Source: Acidobacteriaceae bacterium | GTDB lineage: Bacteria; Acidobacteriota; Terriglobia; Terriglobales; Acidobacteriaceae | Length of the DNA stretch: 64,000 nt | Direction of reading: 5' to 3' | Assembly (NCBI GenBank): GCA_025462885.1 | Contig: JAOAPN010000002.1 | Location: 248,001-312,000, forward strand | Shown: one piece after another, positions 61,624-64,000 of the stretch | Layout of the letters: each line of letters begins with the position of its first letter | Position numbering within the stretch: the first letter of the stretch is position 1 | The notes under the pieces: generated by a model | What the model was told of the DNA's origin: nothing | The model's database searches: none | The model's input: the letters and a program-made list of their open reading frames with translations, nothing else | Made by a program: the position numbers and the translations under genes

Positions 61624-63081
61624 TTAGTAGCGGTAGTGATCGGCCTTGTAAGGTCCCTCGACCGGAACGCTCAGGTAATTAGCCTGCTTCTCCGAGAGCG
61701 TCGTCAGCTTCACGCCGATCTTCTCCAGGTGCAGCCGTGCAACCTCTTCATCCAGTTTCTTCGGCAGAATGTAGATGCCGACCTTGTACGTATCCTTGTT
61801 GGCCCACAGGTCAAGCTGAGCCAGTGTCTGGTTGGCGAAGCTCGCCGACATCACGAAGCTCGGGTGGCCGGTCGCGCAACCCAGGTTCACCAGGCGGCCT
61901 TCCGCCAGGATGAAGATGCTGTTGCCGGTCTCGAAGGTGTACTTGTCGACCTGCGGCTTGATGTTCAGCTTCTTCACGCCCTTCAGCGCGTTCAACGGCT
62001 CCATCTGAATTTCGTTATCGAAGTGGCCAATGTTGCACACGATCGCCTGGTCCTTCATCAGCTTCATGTGCTCGACCGTGATGATGTCCACGTTGCCCGT
62101 GCAGGTCACATAGATATCGCCGCGTCCCAGTGTCTCTTCGAGGGTCGTCACTTCATAGCCTTCGATTGCGGCCTGCAGTGCGTTGATCGGATCGATCTCG
62201 GTCACTACCACGCGAGCGCCAAGTCCACGCAGCGAAGCCGCAGAGCCCTTGCCTACATCGCCGAATCCGCAGACCACGGCAACCTTGCCTGCGATCATCA
62301 CGTCGGTTGCGCGCTTGATGCCGTCGACCAGCGACTCACGGCAGCCGTACAGGTTGTCGAACTTCGACTTCGTCACCGAGTCGTTGACGTTGATCGCGGG
62401 AACCAGCAGGGTGCCCTTCTCGAACATCTTGTACAGGCGGTGAACGCCGGTGGTCGTCTCTTCCGAGACGCCACGCCATTCCTTCGCAACATCCTGCCAG
62501 CGGGTCGGATGCTCGGCATGAACCTTCTTCAGCAGGCTCTTGATCACATCCTCTTCGGTCGAGCTGGAGGGCGAATCGATCCACTTGTCGCCCTTCTCCA
62601 TCTCAACGCCCTTGTGGATCAACAGGGTCACGTCGCCGCCGTCGTCGATCACCATCTGGGGTCCAAGCAGACCGCCCTTACCGTCCGGGAAGTTCAGGGA
62701 CTGGTTCGTGCACCACCAGAACTCCTCGAGCGTCTCGCCCTTCCAGGCAAATACCGGAACGCCGGCAGCGGCAATCGCTGCAGCCGCATGGTCCTGTGTG
62801 GAGAAGATATTGCAGCTCGCCCAGCGTACGTTTGCGCCCAGCGCAACCATCGTCTCGATCAGCACGGCTGTCTGGATGGTCATGTGCAGCGATCCGGTGA
62901 CGCGAACGCCTGCCAGCGGTTTGCCCGCGGCGTACTTGTTGCGGATGGACATCAAGCCCGGCATCTCCTGCTCGGCGATGTCGATCTCCTTGCGCCCAAA
63001 CTCGGCCAGTCCGATATCGGCAACCTTGTATTCCTTCGCTACTTCAGTCAATGCCGCCGAATCGATCGTCGCTGTTGCCAT
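61624..63081 (-). CDS. ahcY: S-adenosylhomocysteine hydrolase
   Basis: A 485-residue NAD-dependent enzyme splitting S-adenosylhomocysteine into adenosine and homocysteine, keeping the methyl cycle running. The N-terminus has [41 protein letters not shown] holds the catalytic Lys and Asp. [20 protein letters not shown] is the NAD fold, and the end is [10 protein letters not shown] with the conserved Lys-Tyr. It includes the roughly 40-residue insert (near 150-200) usual in many bacteria. The 219 bases upstream show no recognisable SAH riboswitch. Confidence 0.97.
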   Translation of the reverse strand: MATATIDSAALTEVAKEYKVADIGLAEFGRKEIDIAEQEMPGLMSIRNKYAAGKPLAGVRVTGSLHMTIQTAVLIETMVALGANVRWASCNIFSTQDHAAAAIAAAGVPVFAWKGETLEEFWWCTNQSLNFPDGKGGLLGPQMVIDDGGDVTLLIHKGVEMEKGDKWIDSPSSSTEEDVIKSLLKKVHAEHPTRWQDVAKEWRGVSEETTTGVHRLYKMFEKGTLLVPAINVNDSVTKSKFDNLYGCRESLVDGIKRATDVMIAGKVAVVCGFGDVGKGSAASLRGLGARVVVTEIDPINALQAAIEGYEVTTLEETLGRGDIYVTCTGNVDIITVEHMKLMKDQAIVCNIGHFDNEIQMEPLNALKGVKKLNIKPQVDKYTFETGNSIFILAEGRLVNLGCATGHPSFVMSASFANQTLAQLDLWANKDTYKVGIYILPKKLDEEVARLHLEKIGVKLTTLSEKQANYLSVPVEGPYKADHYRY

Positions 63082-63300
63082 TTCTACACCTCACTTAGAA
63101 TTTCAATCTGTCGCTGTGTTTAGCTCTCCTAGAATATCAGCCGCCTCATCCCCTGTGCCCGAAAATAAGCCATTGGTCAAAAGCCGACCCGCCTTTGTCC
63201 GACGCGTGAAAGCCACCTCGAAAGGGGCGCATCGGTGTACTCGCCGGGAATGGAGGAGGTTAGCTCTATCGAGCGGGAGAATCAGGCTGAGGCGAAGAAG

Positions 63301-64000
63301 CTAAATCCTGACTTTGTCCCGCCGCATCGTCGCCACGATTAATGCCGCCGCCAGTGCCAGCGCGCTGACGCCGTACAAACCGCCAGCATAGCTATGGGTC
63401 GCATCCTTCAATCGGCCGGTGACATACGGGCCAAGAAAGCCGCCGAAGCCGCCGATCATCGTGATCATGGCCACGCCCCCGGCCGCGGCGGCACCCTCGA
63501 TCTTCCGGGTCGTCAGCGCCCAGAAGGGCCCCATGGCGCTCCATAGTCCGATTGCCGAAAGGCAAAAGGCACACAGCGCGACGCCGACACTATGGGCCAG
63601 CGCCGCACCGCAGAATCCCGCCGCAGCCAGCACCATACAGACGGCCAGATGACCCTGCCGCTCGTTCCATTTATCCGAACTCCACCCGACGAACACGGTG
63701 AAGATCGCAGCCAGCAGGTAGGGAATCGTTGAGTAGCGGGCGATCATGCTGGCGTCCGCGCTTCCGCCGCTCGACAGAGCGCTCAGCATCAGCGGCATCC
63801 AGAGGTTCACCACATACACGCCAATCTGGGTGATGATGTAGAACCCTGCCAGCAGCCAGACCGCCGGCAGTTTAAATGCGTCTGCCAGGGAGTGGTGCTC
63901 CTTCGCGCCGTAACGCCTGCGGTCCCGCTCCAACTCGCCTTGCAGCCAAACCTTCTCCGAGGGAGCCAGCCACTCCGCCTGCTGCGGCCCATCCTTCAAT
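63301..64000 (-). CDS. MFS transporter, C-terminal half (5' end outside window)
   Basis: At least 233 residues, open to the window edge. The cytosolic loop starts near DGPQQAEWLAPSEKVWLQGEL, the YL.D.P..A.WL...E..WL pattern of the anion:cation symporter (ACS) family. Six C-terminal transmembrane helices follow, with GWSSDKWNERQGHLAVC as the motif A-like loop. ACS members carry organic acids, for example sugar acids; the substrate here is unknown. The TTG at 63999 is not a start. Confidence 0.85.
   Translation of the reverse strand, partial: LKDGPQQAEWLAPSEKVWLQGELERDRRRYGAKEHHSLADAFKLPAVWLLAGFYIITQIGVYVVNLWMPLMLSALSSGGSADASMIARYSTIPYLLAAIFTVFVGWSSDKWNERQGHLAVCMVLAAAGFCGAALAHSVGVALCAFCLSAIGLWSAMGPFWALTTRKIEGAAAAGGVAMITMIGGFGGFLGPYVTGRLKDATHSYAGGLYGVSALALAAALIVATMRRDKVRI

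Noticed and set aside
61636..63123. 495-codon open frame antisense to ahcY
   Set aside because: Shadow frame of a highly conserved gene; no ribosome site or domain.
63082..63300. SAH riboswitch upstream of ahcY
   Set aside because: The leader was read on the minus strand for the conserved SAH-riboswitch core; no convincing match or pseudoknot pairing was found.
63253..63345. 30-codon frame (MEEVSSIEREN...) on the + strand
   Set aside because: Short, overlaps the end of the MFS gene on the other strand, and has no ribosome site of its own.

Overview
The window looks like chromosomal DNA of an acidobacterium, class Terriglobia (Granulicella/Terriglobus/Edaphobacter type). This is inferred from gene content, not from a search. 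The pointers are a TIGR03435-family protein, a very long OAR-type TonB-dependent receptor with an N-terminal carboxypeptidase-regulatory domain, a HspR-controlled chaperone set, a HpnI-like hopanoid glycosyltransferase, many secreted glycoside hydrolases, high GC in most genes, and short palindromic and dispersed intergenic repeats.

Layout. 0-5 kb: the 3' part of gnd, three small membrane-protein genes (two are paralogues), an A-type Fe-S carrier and a GspF/PilC platform protein. 5-10 kb: GH97 glycosidase, DUF2959 lipoprotein, erythromycin-esterase-like protein and a Phd/VapC toxin-antitoxin pair. 9.9-15.6 kb: a type IV pilus/type II secretion-like operon (GspE/PilB ATPase, PilM, PilN, PilO, PilP, pseudopilin). 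15.6-18 kb: VOC protein, a 52-residue membrane peptide and a DHA2 exporter. 18-24.3 kb: dnaK ... nei ... dnaJ ... hspR, with two copies of an unnamed 56-57 residue protein family in between. 24.3-29.7 kb: HpnI-like transferase and two tandem ArnT-like glycosyltransferases. 29.9-36 kb: YceI protein, a MerR-TPR fusion, acyl-CoA dehydrogenase, a secreted protein and an MFS transporter.

36-44 kb holds tRNA-Arg, tRNA-His and tRNA-Pro. A secreted beta-helix-like gene lies between tRNA-Arg and an exact 40-bp copy of that tRNA's 3' end. About 4 kb away an SGNH hydrolase and a PH-domain gene lie between tRNA-Pro and a 13-bp copy of its 3' end. No integrase is present in either. These two tRNA-bounded segments of about 1.9 kb are the most unusual feature of the window.

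44-52 kb: a double-domain TIGR03435 protein, a gene graveyard (Na+/H+ antiporter remnant fused to a monooxygenase remnant, bordered by a MITE-like repeat), then a TonB-dependent receptor next to an alpha-L-fucosidase, a small glycan-use locus. 53-58.8 kb: a histidine operon (hisI-G-D-C-B-H-F) with a His-rich leader peptide and an attenuator terminator; hisA and hisE are not here. 58.9-64 kb: ComEA-like protein, LssY_C protein, DUF4397 lipoprotein, S-adenosylhomocysteine hydrolase and a truncated MFS transporter.
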